Source: Cyclobacterium sp. 1_MG-2023
GTDB taxonomy: Bacteria; Bacteroidota; Bacteroidia; Cytophagales; Cyclobacteriaceae
NCBI RefSeq assembly: GCF_030546805.1
Contig: NZ_JAUOPC010000014.1
Span: 62,001-126,000 of the forward strand
Direction of reading: 5' to 3'
DNA: 64,000 bases
Position numbers and translations under genes: made by a program
Shown here: positions 1 through 8,158 of the stretch, piece by piece
How positions within the stretch are numbered: the first letter of the stretch is position 1
How the letters are laid out: every line of letters begins with the position of its first letter
Notes under the pieces: generated by a model
The model's input: the letters and a program-made list of their open reading frames with translations, nothing else
Told to the model about the DNA's origin: nothing
The model's database searches: none

Positions 1-1268
1 ATATTGTTTTTTGAGGAATCCATTTTTGGAAGCAACATTTTGAGAATATTTCCGTCCAAATCAAATTTTAGGAATTCATTGATTTCTTGATCCTTGGAAA
101 TTTCAATCTCCGCCTGTTGGTTATCCTCCTCCCTATTATCGATTACCTTCTTAAAAATCTCAAGTTCATCAATCAATTGTTGTACTTCCAAATGGAAAGC
201 AGACTTCACATTATGAAGGTTGTTTTCTGAAGCGTATTCATTTTCATAGTTTTGAAAAAGCGAAAAGAAAAAGAAACCAGAAATCACCATCACCAAGATC
301 AAGGAAAGCCCTAGGCCCATAACCCTTTTCTTTGTCAATACATCTCCATCTCCTAAGTTAAAAATACTAATGACCGGAATTGAGACAAAAATCAAAGTCA
401 AAAGGGTAATAAAGGCACTTAAAACCTTGAAATTAATTTTAAGTGCCACGCGCTCAAACCTAGATTTTTCTTTGGCTCCAAGCAAAAAGAAAACCTGGTT
501 TCCTATCATTGCAGGGGAAATAAATGCCTTATAATAATTGCCTGAAATTTGCAAAGCCAACTCTCTTTCCCCTACCATTTGCTTGTGACTCAATGAGTCC
601 ACATTTACCACAGGCAAACCTGCCACTCCTTTTGGATATATGGCCATGCCGGATTGATCCAGAATAAAAAGCCGATCAAAAAATAAACTCTGTACATTCC
701 CAACCATTAAATCGTTGATGGAAACAGAATGGTCAACTTCAAATGCTCTACCTGAAAAAGTCTCTTGAGAAAGGGAGTTAGGAAGCTTTTCTTCTATATG
801 TCTTCTTAAAGAGTTGAAATTCAATTCTGGCAGGTTCCCATACTTGGTTTTCTCATTTAAAAAAAACCGGAAACCTTTGACTTTTACTCGGTAAGATGTG
901 TCTTTATGAATGAGAGCGATTCCATCGTTGGCAAAAAGTTGTGGCTCCGGTCTTTCCTCTGCCTTGAAATTATGAATTTTTTCTACACCAAACTTCGGGG
1001 CCTTATCAAACATTTCCACCATAGGAGATGCTGCCTTTTGACCATCTTTTGCCGCCCAGGCATAAAAATTCCTTTTAAAATACCCTTCCAATTGCACATG
1101 GTAATTGTAAAAGGAATCTAAAAAATTTTGCTTGACCAGGTAAATGGCTTTTATACCTTGAGACTCTAACTGATTTTGGTTCGTTTGAGAATGTTGGTAT
1201 AAATAGGCACCTATTAATAGCATGATGCCAAAGATGAAAATCCAAACGCGTAAATCCCTGAATTTCAC
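1..1268 (-). CDS. Membrane sensor-like protein, 5' part only (runs off left edge)
   Basis: The minus strand is open from a GTG at 1268 to base 1 with no stop, about 422 codons, and an in-frame TAA lies 6 codons upstream of the GTG, so GTG is the likely start. The N-terminus (KFRDLRVWIFIFGIMLL) is one membrane anchor. About 250 mostly polar residues follow, probably periplasmic, then two closely spaced hydrophobic segments near residues 280-300 and 315-338, the second containing GLGLSLILVMVISGFFFF. The remaining visible part (KSAFHLEVQQLIDELEIF) looks like a second extracytoplasmic sensing region. This layout suits a receptor kinase, cyclase or other sensor, but the output domain lies outside the window, so the function is inferred. 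It reads in the same direction as the rhamnoside locus, 160 bp further on. Confidence 0.6.
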   Translation of the reverse strand, partial: MKFRDLRVWIFIFGIMLLIGAYLYQHSQTNQNQLESQGIKAIYLVKQNFLDSFYNYHVQLEGYFKRNFYAWAAKDGQKAASPMVEMFDKAPKFGVEKIHNFKAEERPEPQLFANDGIALIHKDTSYRVKVKGFRFFLNEKTKYGNLPELNFNSLRRHIEEKLPNSLSQETFSGRAFEVDHSVSINDLMVGNVQSLFFDRLFILDQSGMAIYPKGVAGLPVVNVDSLSHKQMVGERELALQISGNYYKAFISPAMIGNQVFFLLGAKEKSRFERVALKINFKVLSAFITLLTLIFVSIPVISIFNLGDGDVLTKKRVMGLGLSLILVMVISGFFFFSLFQNYENEYASENNLHNVKSAFHLEVQQLIDELEIFKKVIDNREEDNQQAEIEISKDQEINEFLKFDLDGNILKMLLPKMDSSKNN

Positions 1269-1279
1269 TAGAAGAGGTG

Positions 1280-1309
1280 TTGGTTAAATATTTATAAAAT
1301 ATTAACCAA
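1280..1309 (-). promoter_or_regulatory. AT-rich hairpin just upstream of the GTG start
   Basis: Arms TTGGTTAA and TTAACCAA are perfect complements and are extended by TATTT/AAATA with one bulged base. The hairpin ends 11 bases before the GTG of the partial sensor gene. It lacks a T-run on the minus strand, so it is not a convincing terminator. It could be an operator or a leader structure. Confidence 0.3.
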
Positions 1310-1428
1310 TTTAATCAATCCCCCTTAAGATCAAAACTATAATTCTGTAAAAATCAAAATTAATACTACTAAATTTTACACAAACAGCTATTTTTAAATT
1401 CAATATTTCAAAATATCATTCAAAACCA

Positions 1429-1614
1429 TCAATCTTCTTCGGCGACCCCTCTTTTAATCATCCAAGAGGGTGCAGTCAGGAACCATAAAACTGTACCTAA
1501 AAACATAAGTTGTTTGCAAGTATCAGGCTCCATTTGACCACCAAAAACTAAAATGGCCGGCACAATACTCAAGCCTAAGCCTATAAAGGATATAATTTTT
1601 AATAATAGTTTCAT
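1429..1614 (-). CDS. Small membrane protein coupled to the NCS1-type permease
   Basis: This is a 61-residue protein with two hydrophobic stretches (SFIGLGLSIVPAILVFGG and LMFLGTVLWFLTAPSWMI) joined by a short loop holding Cys-Lys-Gln, and it ends in acidic residues. Its ATG overlaps the permease stop by 4 bases (ATGA), which indicates translational coupling and a function tied to the permease. I do not recognise a named family. It may be an accessory subunit or stability factor of the transporter, by analogy with other small proteins encoded next to secondary transporters. Function is inferred only from position. Confidence 0.65.
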   Translation of the reverse strand: MKLLLKIISFIGLGLSIVPAILVFGGQMEPDTCKQLMFLGTVLWFLTAPSWMIKRGVAEED

Positions 1615-2999
1615 TTCTTTTGATTCATTTTACTTGCCACAAGATAAACCAACACAGCTACAAACCAGCCTGGAAGGCCTAAAAAGAAGATTTCAATGCC
1701 GAAAACGAGGTTTAATAATAAACAGAAAGACAAAGTAATAATCCAAGTCATGGCCACCGCCCAATTAAGTGATAGCCCCTTGAACTCTGCATAATTTGCT
1801 TTCAATCCAACTTTTTCAAGCAGATAAACATCTATAAATATTACAGCCCCTACAGGCATTAAAATCAAACCATACAATGCAACGAATTCTAGCAGTCGCA
1901 TAACTAAAGCGGGAAAACAAGCAGCAATGGTCGTGAACAAGCCTACGAATAGTGTCACTTTCCAAGTCTTCCACTTGGGGTTGATCGATTGAATGGCCAA
2001 ACCTGCCCTATATAGTGTTGGATTGGCGGTCGTCCAGCCTGCAATAACAACGCATATTGCCCCTGCAACACCAACTGCACTATAGGCAATTGGCCCCGGT
2101 GCAAAGGTTAGGCTACCCTTAGATTCGATTAAGAACAAGGAGTACAGAATCCCAGAAGCAATCCAAGCAATAAAATGCCCTAAGAAAACTCCGGTAGCAG
2201 AAGAAAAACCTTGTTGCCATTTCTTAGCATATCTCAGCAATGACAAATCAGCCATACCTATGTGCATGGCCATGTTACAAAACCATGCAAAGAACAAAAT
2301 ATGCCAAAACCCAAATTTACTTTGACCTTCCAAAGGCACGCCTGTCCAAATGGTGCTTTCCGCAACAGACCAAAAAGAGCCTACCTCAGTCACTCCTAAG
2401 CGAGGCAATACAGCCAAAGCAGCTGCAATAAATATCATGATCATCCATGGCGCCGCTACCATTGCAAATTTAGAAACCTGATCAAAGCCGAACATGGCAA
2501 TAAAGGTGGTAATGGCTCCTACCACAAATACTGTCACCACCCACCCCAAGCTATTGGGCAGTACATCCGTCAACTGAGGCATGGCCATATCAAAGGGGAT
2601 CCCAACAGCCGTTGCCGCTACAGCAATCATTGACCCGGCTAAAAAGCAAAAGAGCCCGGCATTGACCAAATTATAGATCAATGTAAATTTTTTACCGGCA
2701 ATCTTCTCTAACAAATAATAAAGGGTTACCCTTGTTTTTACCGCAATCTTAGCCGTCAAAAAAGCCCAACTTAATACGGCTAAAATATTACCAAACAAAA
2801 GCCCGGTCACCAAGTCTATGGCGCTTGCTCCATGGGCTACAAATAAAGGCCCTATTACAAATTCAGTTCCTGCAGTATGCTCTCCTGCATAAGTGCCTAA
2901 AAAACTTCTCCAGCCTTTCAGCTTATTGTTGGGAATAGGTTGCTGCTCATATTCATTTACCGCATTGAGGCGGTCTACCAAACTTTTATTTTTTTCCAT
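1611..2999 (-). CDS. NCS1-type (purine/cytosine permease-like) membrane transporter
   Basis: The protein has 462 residues, the usual length for the nucleobase-cation-symport-1 family, with about 12 hydrophobic segments. The N-terminal signature region (GTYAGEHTAGTEFVIGPLF) and the stretch AGWTTANPTLYRAGL resemble cytosine permease-like proteins, which couple uptake to Na+ or H+. It lies 127 bp downstream of a GntR-type regulator in a locus with a rhamnosidase-like enzyme and L-rhamnose mutarotase. The substrate may therefore be a sugar or sugar derivative rather than a nucleobase. That is inference: no substrate-specific residues can be read here. The downstream 61-residue membrane protein is translationally coupled to it. 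Confidence 0.8.
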   Translation of the reverse strand: MEKNKSLVDRLNAVNEYEQQPIPNNKLKGWRSFLGTYAGEHTAGTEFVIGPLFVAHGASAIDLVTGLLFGNILAVLSWAFLTAKIAVKTRVTLYYLLEKIAGKKFTLIYNLVNAGLFCFLAGSMIAVAATAVGIPFDMAMPQLTDVLPNSLGWVVTVFVVGAITTFIAMFGFDQVSKFAMVAAPWMIMIFIAAALAVLPRLGVTEVGSFWSVAESTIWTGVPLEGQSKFGFWHILFFAWFCNMAMHIGMADLSLLRYAKKWQQGFSSATGVFLGHFIAWIASGILYSLFLIESKGSLTFAPGPIAYSAVGVAGAICVVIAGWTTANPTLYRAGLAIQSINPKWKTWKVTLFVGLFTTIAACFPALVMRLLEFVALYGLILMPVGAVIFIDVYLLEKVGLKANYAEFKGLSLNWAVAMTWIITLSFCLLLNLVFGIEIFFLGLPGWFVAVLVYLVASKMNQKK

Positions 3000-3126
3000 A
3001 GAAATAAATAATCATGACACTACCTGTTGGCTGGGAGCCCTAGGAAGATGTACTAATACCAATAATTTATAGGTTAATTAAGACTTGAAGAGTATTCCTG
3101 TTTTTCATTTCCATCAAATGGTAACC

Positions 3127-4176
3127 TTAAATGGATCCTCGGTTGATGAACTTAAAAACATTTTTAACTGATTCTTTTTTATTTTTCTTGATCATATAGG
3201 CTGCAGTCTCCCCCATTAGCTTAAAATCAGTGGAGATTACAGTAATACCCAAAAGTTCTTTCAGTGGAGTATCATTGTAGGAAATGATACCAATTTCTTT
3301 TCCGGGTTCATAAAGCTGCTCTCTTACCTGCTTCACTAAATTGACCAAATCATTTTCTTCAATGACAATAAAGGCATCCTTAGGACGAAGCTCCATTTCA
3401 GGATAAACTTTGTCCAATATTTCATAATCAAATTCAAAATCTTTACAAAATTGTTTGAATCCTTTTAATATTTCTTTAGGGTAGGGATACAGTATATCAC
3501 TGGGATAAACGAGCATCAACTTCTCATACTGCTGAAGTTGAAAAACCCCTTCAATCAGGGCATTGTAAATGTCATTTTTAAAATCCTGAAAAATTGAAGC
3601 TACACTTTCTCCCAACTCAGGGATTTGATTGTCCATGATAATCAACTTGTCAGAAGGGATTTCCTTTACACATTTCATCACCTCTTCATCTAAGTTATAA
3701 TGACTATTTTGGGTATCCTTGAAATGAGGCATCAAAACATAATAATCATATGCACCTAAATTTTCGGTGAGAATGTTCTTGAGTAGCTTGGGATCACAAT
3801 GGTAGATATTTAAATCAACTTGTGCATCTGTCCCCATGCTGTCAATAAAAGAATTGTAGGTTTTAAGTTTGTAATTGCTGAGCTTATTCAAAAGGTACAA
3901 AACCCTAACTTTGGAGGTAGAAATGTTTTTGGCTACATAATAACCTTTTCCTTTTACCGAGAGGATGATTTTTTTTGTTTTTAGCTGGTTGTAAGCTTTC
4001 TCTACGGTATCTCTGGACAAATAGTGTTCTTCACTTATTTCATTGATAGACGGAATTTTATCCCCCACCACTAAGGCACGGTTTTCAATATCCTCAATAA
4101 TAGAATTAACTATTTGCTGATACTTGGGAATCCTAGAGTTTTCATCTAAACGAATCAAGGGCTTCACTTCAATCAT
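3127..4176 (-). CDS. GntR-family transcriptional regulator with sugar-binding-like C-terminal domain
   Basis: Residues about 8-85 form a GntR winged helix (IPKYQQIVNSIIEDIENRAL, then GDKIPSINEISEEHYLSRDT and the wing KGKGYYVAKN). The remaining 260 residues resemble a periplasmic-binding-protein fold (IISYNDTPLKELLGITVIST is close to the LacI/GntR effector domain end). Bacteroidota use regulators of this architecture for deoxysugar pathways, for example FucR for fucose. Its place between the glycosidase and the permease makes it the likely local regulator, with L-rhamnose or a derivative as candidate effector. The effector is inferred. Confidence 0.85.
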   Translation of the reverse strand: MIEVKPLIRLDENSRIPKYQQIVNSIIEDIENRALVVGDKIPSINEISEEHYLSRDTVEKAYNQLKTKKIILSVKGKGYYVAKNISTSKVRVLYLLNKLSNYKLKTYNSFIDSMGTDAQVDLNIYHCDPKLLKNILTENLGAYDYYVLMPHFKDTQNSHYNLDEEVMKCVKEIPSDKLIIMDNQIPELGESVASIFQDFKNDIYNALIEGVFQLQQYEKLMLVYPSDILYPYPKEILKGFKQFCKDFEFDYEILDKVYPEMELRPKDAFIVIEENDLVNLVKQVREQLYEPGKEIGIISYNDTPLKELLGITVISTDFKLMGETAAYMIKKNKKESVKNVFKFINRGSI

Positions 4177-4256
4177 GGGTCAGGTTATTTAGGGATTCAT
4201 TATAATTCCACATGGGAGGTGTTCAATAAATTTACTAAATAAAGTTAAATACTCTT

Positions 4257-4272
4257 ATTATCAATTGATAAT
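4257..4272. promoter_or_regulatory. 16-bp perfect palindrome upstream of the GntR gene
   Basis: ATTATCAATTGATAAT is fully self-complementary and lies in the 113-bp gap between the glycosidase stop and the GntR start, 81 bases before the latter. It is a candidate operator for autoregulation. AT-rich palindromes of this length can arise by chance in such spacers. Confidence 0.35.
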
Positions 4273-4289
4273 TTAAACAAAAGATGCTA

Positions 4290-7103
4290 TTAATCATGTA
4301 TTTCCATTTGAACGGGGCCCATTAAGCCGGAAGGCATAACATCCCAACCGGAGGCATCAAAAGGTTTATAGTCTATGTTCACAAAATTAATTTCATGATA
4401 ATTTCTCCAAATAACTTCATTCCTATCAAGGTATCTCACATGGTTCGCCATCAAGTTTGCCACCTCGACTTTAACATTATTCTCTCCCTCCTTTACAAAT
4501 TCACTTACATCCAAGCGAAAAGGAATACTAAAAGCATAGCCAACCTCTTTACCATTGACCCACACTTTAGCACTCTCCATTACCTTCCCTAAACTCAAAA
4601 TGTATTTTGCATTTCTATCAAACTTATCGAGCATAAAATCACTTTCGTAAATAGCCTGTCCTGAAAAATCGCTATAGGTCTCCCCATCCAAAGCAGTCCA
4701 AGGCTTAAGGGAGGCTAATTCCAAATTCTGAGGTAAAACCGGCCCTCCACTTTTAAAAGTCAAGGCCCAATTACTATTCATGTCAATCATTTTAGGAGCT
4801 GTTATTTCATATTTCCAAAGGGGTACATTTTCTGCTTCCTTATCTACAACATGTACAATAATAGATTGCCCCGGCGCTAGAGAAATGGCTACCTCCACTT
4901 TGCCTTCATCATTTTTTTTCACGTTGGCACTTCCAATTGTCCCTTGCTCAGGACTCATCAGCACAGCAGCCTTACCTTTAGTTTGTAAGCTCACATAGTC
5001 TTCAATCTTCTTAGCAGTATGATTGACCAGATAATAATATTTGCCCTCTCCCAGTTTCCTCCTGACAAACTTCAATCCTAGATCTGTTAACTTTTCTCGA
5101 TTAATTTTCAAAAAAGCTAGAGCTGAGGATAATTCCTCGGACATCAACACAGTTCCCTTGCCATGACTTGCAACTTTCCCACCATCAAATGGCTTAAAAT
5201 TGATCTGCTGCCAATGGCTATCTAAGGTTTGCCTCCTTGAGGCGTACTTATAAAAGCCCGGAACATCCAAGGGCTTTTCCTGAAAAACTACTTGAGCTCC
5301 CTGTTCAGCAAGGGCAAATAACTGTTTAAGTGTGGCCAAGGGCATAAACTTGGTTTTGGGAACAATAATGGCTGAAGACTTAAACTCCCCATTAGAACCC
5401 GTGAGGGAATTGCCTGCTACTTGCAAAGTTTTCAATAGCGCGTCGGAAATAAAATCTACACTATAACCCACCTCCATCAAAGATTTGGAAGTCTTATAAA
5501 AAGGAGTCGGATGCAACCATTCATCAATTCCGTGTACAGTAAGCGTTTTGCCTAATCCCTCAGGATCTGCCCATACATCGTATACCGGCCAATATACCAA
5601 CAGCTCATTGTCCGGTTTTCCTGCCTGCAATATGGATTGCACTCGCTGAACATAGCCATTAAATCCTTTTAGATGGGGCCATAAACTGTTGTGGGTATTC
5701 AAATTTAATGAGGCATAAAACAACCAACCTGGAAAATCCACCTCCTCAGGTGAATAGGTGATTCCATGGTAAAACATGTGGTTCACACCTGCAAGAAATG
5801 CTTGCTCTAGCTCCGGCTTAGCTTGGGAAAAGGAAGATTTAAAATGCTCACCCAACCAGGTAAAGGTCTCTGTAGACACCAGGTTATTCCCTTTTAAATG
5901 AGCGGCTGAAGATGCGAATTTCAGCATTATAGGGTCTGGGTCAACATTTCTTATGTCTGAGCTATCCCTTCTGATGCCGGGAATAGGAAAGTAACTTGAA
6001 CCAAAGGTCTCTCCTTCGGGAATGGAAACAGCTGCATAAAGATCCAAAAGATTTCCGGGCGAACCATGGGCTTGGTTTTTGGTTTGTTTGCCATGGCCCT
6101 TTGCCCAAGAAGACCATTGCCCGGTAAAGTTTTCCAGCAACATATCGCTGATGGTTTCTCTATAATCTGACTTTAAACGGTACCCATCTTCGGTATTGAG
6201 TTGATCTAAATGATTTCTGAGGTCATAACCTCTCCTACTTTCAAAAAAATTAAAAAAATCCTCAGTAAAATCAGCCCCATATACTTCAAAACTATCATTG
6301 TAAAAAGCCCTGATCCCCGGAAATTTCCCTGAAAAAGCGGTATCAAAATGGCTCAAGTATTGCCTTACTGCCTTTTCAGAAAAATGATCTAAAGTATAGC
6401 CTTCTCCTCCCGGAGCTGCCCTTTTTACTTTCTGACCGGTTTGGCTCTCAAAAATCGCAATCAGCTTCCAGTCACCTTTTTCATCCCAAGCTAGACTCCC
6501 GTCTTCTCGTACATATTTCGTAATATTTTGTACTTCCCCTCCATCCTGAAAAGCCATCAGTGTATGTAAATAATGTAAGTTCCCCTTCACTTTTTCCTCA
6601 TCAATCAATACCGGGCGATCCACACCATTGCCGGATGAATAGGAATACTCCTGAACCAACATTTTTTTTGCTGCCATTTCCGGGCTAACCATTTTCCCGC
6701 CAAAGGGCCAACCTGTTCCTTGGGTCAGATCTATTTCTAGCCCCAAGCCGTCTGCCTTCTTAATGGTATAATGGAGCATTTCAATCCACTGCGGAGAGAG
6801 GTAATCTAAAAACTTGTTTTCAAAACCTTTGGCTCCATATATTGGAGCAATTTCCAAGCCTCCTATACCTGCTTTCTTGTATTCACCCAGCAAATAATTC
6901 AGGTTGTCTTCATCCACAGCACTCCCCATCCACCACCACCTGGCCCAAGGCTTAGTGGCTGCAGTTGCTTCAGGCCAATGTCCAATAGTCTGATCGGTAG
7001 GCTGAGCGCTATCTTTTTTGCAGGCTGTCATACTCCCTAAGAATAAAAAAAGGAATAACATCAGCCATGCACTTGCATAATTACCAATCCGTACAAACAT
7101 CAA
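4290..7103 (-). CDS. GH106-type alpha-L-rhamnosidase-like lipoprotein
   Basis: This 937-residue protein starts with a hydrophobic signal ending in a lipobox (GSMTAC, Cys28), so it should be a lipoprotein. The opening motif RWWWMGSAVDEDNLNYLL, followed by GIGGLEIAPIYGAKGF and LGLEIDLTQGTGWPFGG, is typical of glycosyl hydrolase family 106. TETFTWLGEHF is another conserved stretch. The C-terminal 140 residues form a beta-sandwich of the galactose-binding kind (VWVNGKEVGYAFSIPFRLDV). GH106 enzymes release L-rhamnose from plant, algal or bacterial glycans. The L-rhamnose mutarotase gene lies 18 bp upstream in the same direction, which supports this substrate. No SusC/SusD pair is present. Confidence 0.85.
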   Translation of the reverse strand: MMFVRIGNYASAWLMLFLFLFLGSMTACKKDSAQPTDQTIGHWPEATAATKPWARWWWMGSAVDEDNLNYLLGEYKKAGIGGLEIAPIYGAKGFENKFLDYLSPQWIEMLHYTIKKADGLGLEIDLTQGTGWPFGGKMVSPEMAAKKMLVQEYSYSSGNGVDRPVLIDEEKVKGNLHYLHTLMAFQDGGEVQNITKYVREDGSLAWDEKGDWKLIAIFESQTGQKVKRAAPGGEGYTLDHFSEKAVRQYLSHFDTAFSGKFPGIRAFYNDSFEVYGADFTEDFFNFFESRRGYDLRNHLDQLNTEDGYRLKSDYRETISDMLLENFTGQWSSWAKGHGKQTKNQAHGSPGNLLDLYAAVSIPEGETFGSSYFPIPGIRRDSSDIRNVDPDPIMLKFASSAAHLKGNNLVSTETFTWLGEHFKSSFSQAKPELEQAFLAGVNHMFYHGITYSPEEVDFPGWLFYASLNLNTHNSLWPHLKGFNGYVQRVQSILQAGKPDNELLVYWPVYDVWADPEGLGKTLTVHGIDEWLHPTPFYKTSKSLMEVGYSVDFISDALLKTLQVAGNSLTGSNGEFKSSAIIVPKTKFMPLATLKQLFALAEQGAQVVFQEKPLDVPGFYKYASRRQTLDSHWQQINFKPFDGGKVASHGKGTVLMSEELSSALAFLKINREKLTDLGLKFVRRKLGEGKYYYLVNHTAKKIEDYVSLQTKGKAAVLMSPEQGTIGSANVKKNDEGKVEVAISLAPGQSIIVHVVDKEAENVPLWKYEITAPKMIDMNSNWALTFKSGGPVLPQNLELASLKPWTALDGETYSDFSGQAIYESDFMLDKFDRNAKYILSLGKVMESAKVWVNGKEVGYAFSIPFRLDVSEFVKEGENNVKVEVANLMANHVRYLDRNEVIWRNYHEINFVNIDYKPFDASGWDVMPSGLMGPVQMEIHD

Positions 7104-7121
7104 TTTAAGATTTAAGGCTTT

Positions 7122-7436
7122 TTATTTAAGACTGAACACTTTTTCAAGTCGATTGACTTTGGGAGATTGATCCGGGTTGGTTTCCATAATATCCCCCATA
7201 AATGCCCACCATTTTTTCATTATGGCTTCCTTGGCCAAGCTGTTGGTTTGGTTTTCCTCCGCTAGGTTTTGAAAAGCGAAAAGCGTCCCGGTGGCTTTAT
7301 CAAGAAATATATGGTATTCGAGTATGCCTGCTTCTCTTAATAATTCAGCCAATTCCGGCCATATTTCATTGTGCCGTTTTTCATAGACTGCCTCATTTCC
7401 GGGCAATAATTTCATTGTAAATGCTACAGAAACCAT
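7122..7436 (-). CDS. rhaM: L-rhamnose mutarotase
   Basis: The 104-residue protein matches the RhaM family along its whole length: VAFTMKLLPGNEAVYEKRH, EIWPELAELLREAGILEYHI, and the C-terminal KKWWAFMGDIMETNPDQSP. The enzyme interconverts alpha and beta anomers of L-rhamnose and feeds the isomerase. It is first in the minus-strand rhamnoside locus, 18 bp ahead of the GH106-type gene. No isomerase, kinase or aldolase for rhamnose is present in this window, so the rest of the pathway must be encoded elsewhere. Confidence 0.93.
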   Translation of the reverse strand: MVSVAFTMKLLPGNEAVYEKRHNEIWPELAELLREAGILEYHIFLDKATGTLFAFQNLAEENQTNSLAKEAIMKKWWAFMGDIMETNPDQSPKVNRLEKVFSLK

Positions 7437-7459
7437 AATTGATTATTAAAAATTTATCC

Positions 7460-7477
7460 ATTGACTTTAAAGTCAAT
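7460..7477. promoter_or_regulatory. 18-bp perfect palindrome upstream of rhaM (candidate operator)
   Basis: ATTGACTTTAAAGTCAAT is completely self-complementary and lies 23 bases before the rhaM start codon. Position and symmetry fit a binding site for a dimeric repressor, with the GntR regulator encoded at 3127-4176 as the obvious candidate. Confidence 0.5.
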
Positions 7478-7597
7478 CCCATTTTGCTATTGATTAAAAT
7501 AGCCCCCATTGCTGAGGCTAAATTTTGCTTTGATGCTCAAAATAAAGAAAACAATTGAATAAACTTTCCTGTACTATCAGGGTGATCCTTTTATATT

Positions 7598-7628
7598 TTT
7601 TAATTCCAATCAATTAAGATTAACTTTG
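7598..7628 (+). promoter_or_regulatory. Bacteroidota-type promoter of the SlyD-like gene
   Basis: TAACTTTG at 7621-7628 fits the Bacteroidota -7 consensus TAnnTTTG. A T-rich TTTT lies 19 bp upstream at the -33 position (consensus TTTG). The start codon follows 18 bases after the -7 box, giving a very short leader. Confidence 0.45.
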
Positions 7629-7646
7629 CCAGCTTAAAATAGACGT

Positions 7647-8144
7647 ATGAAAATCGAAGAGAATGTAGTGGTAGGTTTAACCTACGAATTAAAAGTAACC
7701 AATGAACAAGCCGACTCTCTGCCTTTTAGCGTGGAAGTGAGGGACAAGGATGACCCTTTTTATTTCTTAGTTGGAGATAGTGGTCTGCCTAAAACATTTG
7801 AGAAAAATCTAGCCGACAAAGTTGAAGGTGACCAGTTTAACTTTACTTTGTCAGTTGAAGAAGCTTATGGTAAGCCGGATGATGAGCTTATCGTTTCTGT
7901 GCCAAAATCACAGTTCAATCAAGAGAGAGGGTTTGAAGAGGAGATGCTTCAAGAAGGGAATTTCTTGCCCTTGATTGATGAAGATGGTTACCCTATGCAA
8001 GCTAAAGTAGTAAAGGATTTGGGTGAAGAAGTGCTATTGGATTTTAACCATCCCCTTACAGGCATGAATCTTCATTTTGAGGGTGAGGTTTTTGCTATCC
8101 GAGAAGCAACGGAAAAAGAAAAAGAAGAAGGTTTCAGGGTTTAA
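7647..8144 (+). CDS. SlyD-like FKBP-type peptidyl-prolyl cis-trans isomerase
   Basis: The protein has 165 residues and SlyD-type architecture: an FKBP half (VVVGLTYELKVT, FYFLVGDSGLPKTFEKNL), the insert-in-flap chaperone domain in the middle (VEEAYGKPDDELIVSVPKSQ, then LPLIDEDGYPMQAKV), and the FKBP return strands (DFNHPLTGMNLHFEGEVFAI). NHPLAG-type residues are conserved. It ends in a short charged tail without the His-rich metal-binding tail of E. coli SlyD. There is no signal peptide, so it acts in the cytoplasm as a prolyl isomerase and folding helper. It is a single gene, convergent with the ABC ATPase gene 14 bp away. Confidence 0.9.
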   Translation: MKIEENVVVGLTYELKVTNEQADSLPFSVEVRDKDDPFYFLVGDSGLPKTFEKNLADKVEGDQFNFTLSVEEAYGKPDDELIVSVPKSQFNQERGFEEEMLQEGNFLPLIDEDGYPMQAKVVKDLGEEVLLDFNHPLTGMNLHFEGEVFAIREATEKEKEEGFRV

Positions 8145-8158
8145 TATACCTTGAAATC

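Noticed and set aside
906-1121. Plus-strand open frame of 71 codons
   Set aside because: It is antisense to the partial sensor gene, whose minus-strand frame is open across the whole 1-1268 interval.
3108-3124. Imperfect palindrome near the GntR stop codon as an operator or terminator
   Set aside because: Only about six pairs with mismatches and no T-run; too weak to report.
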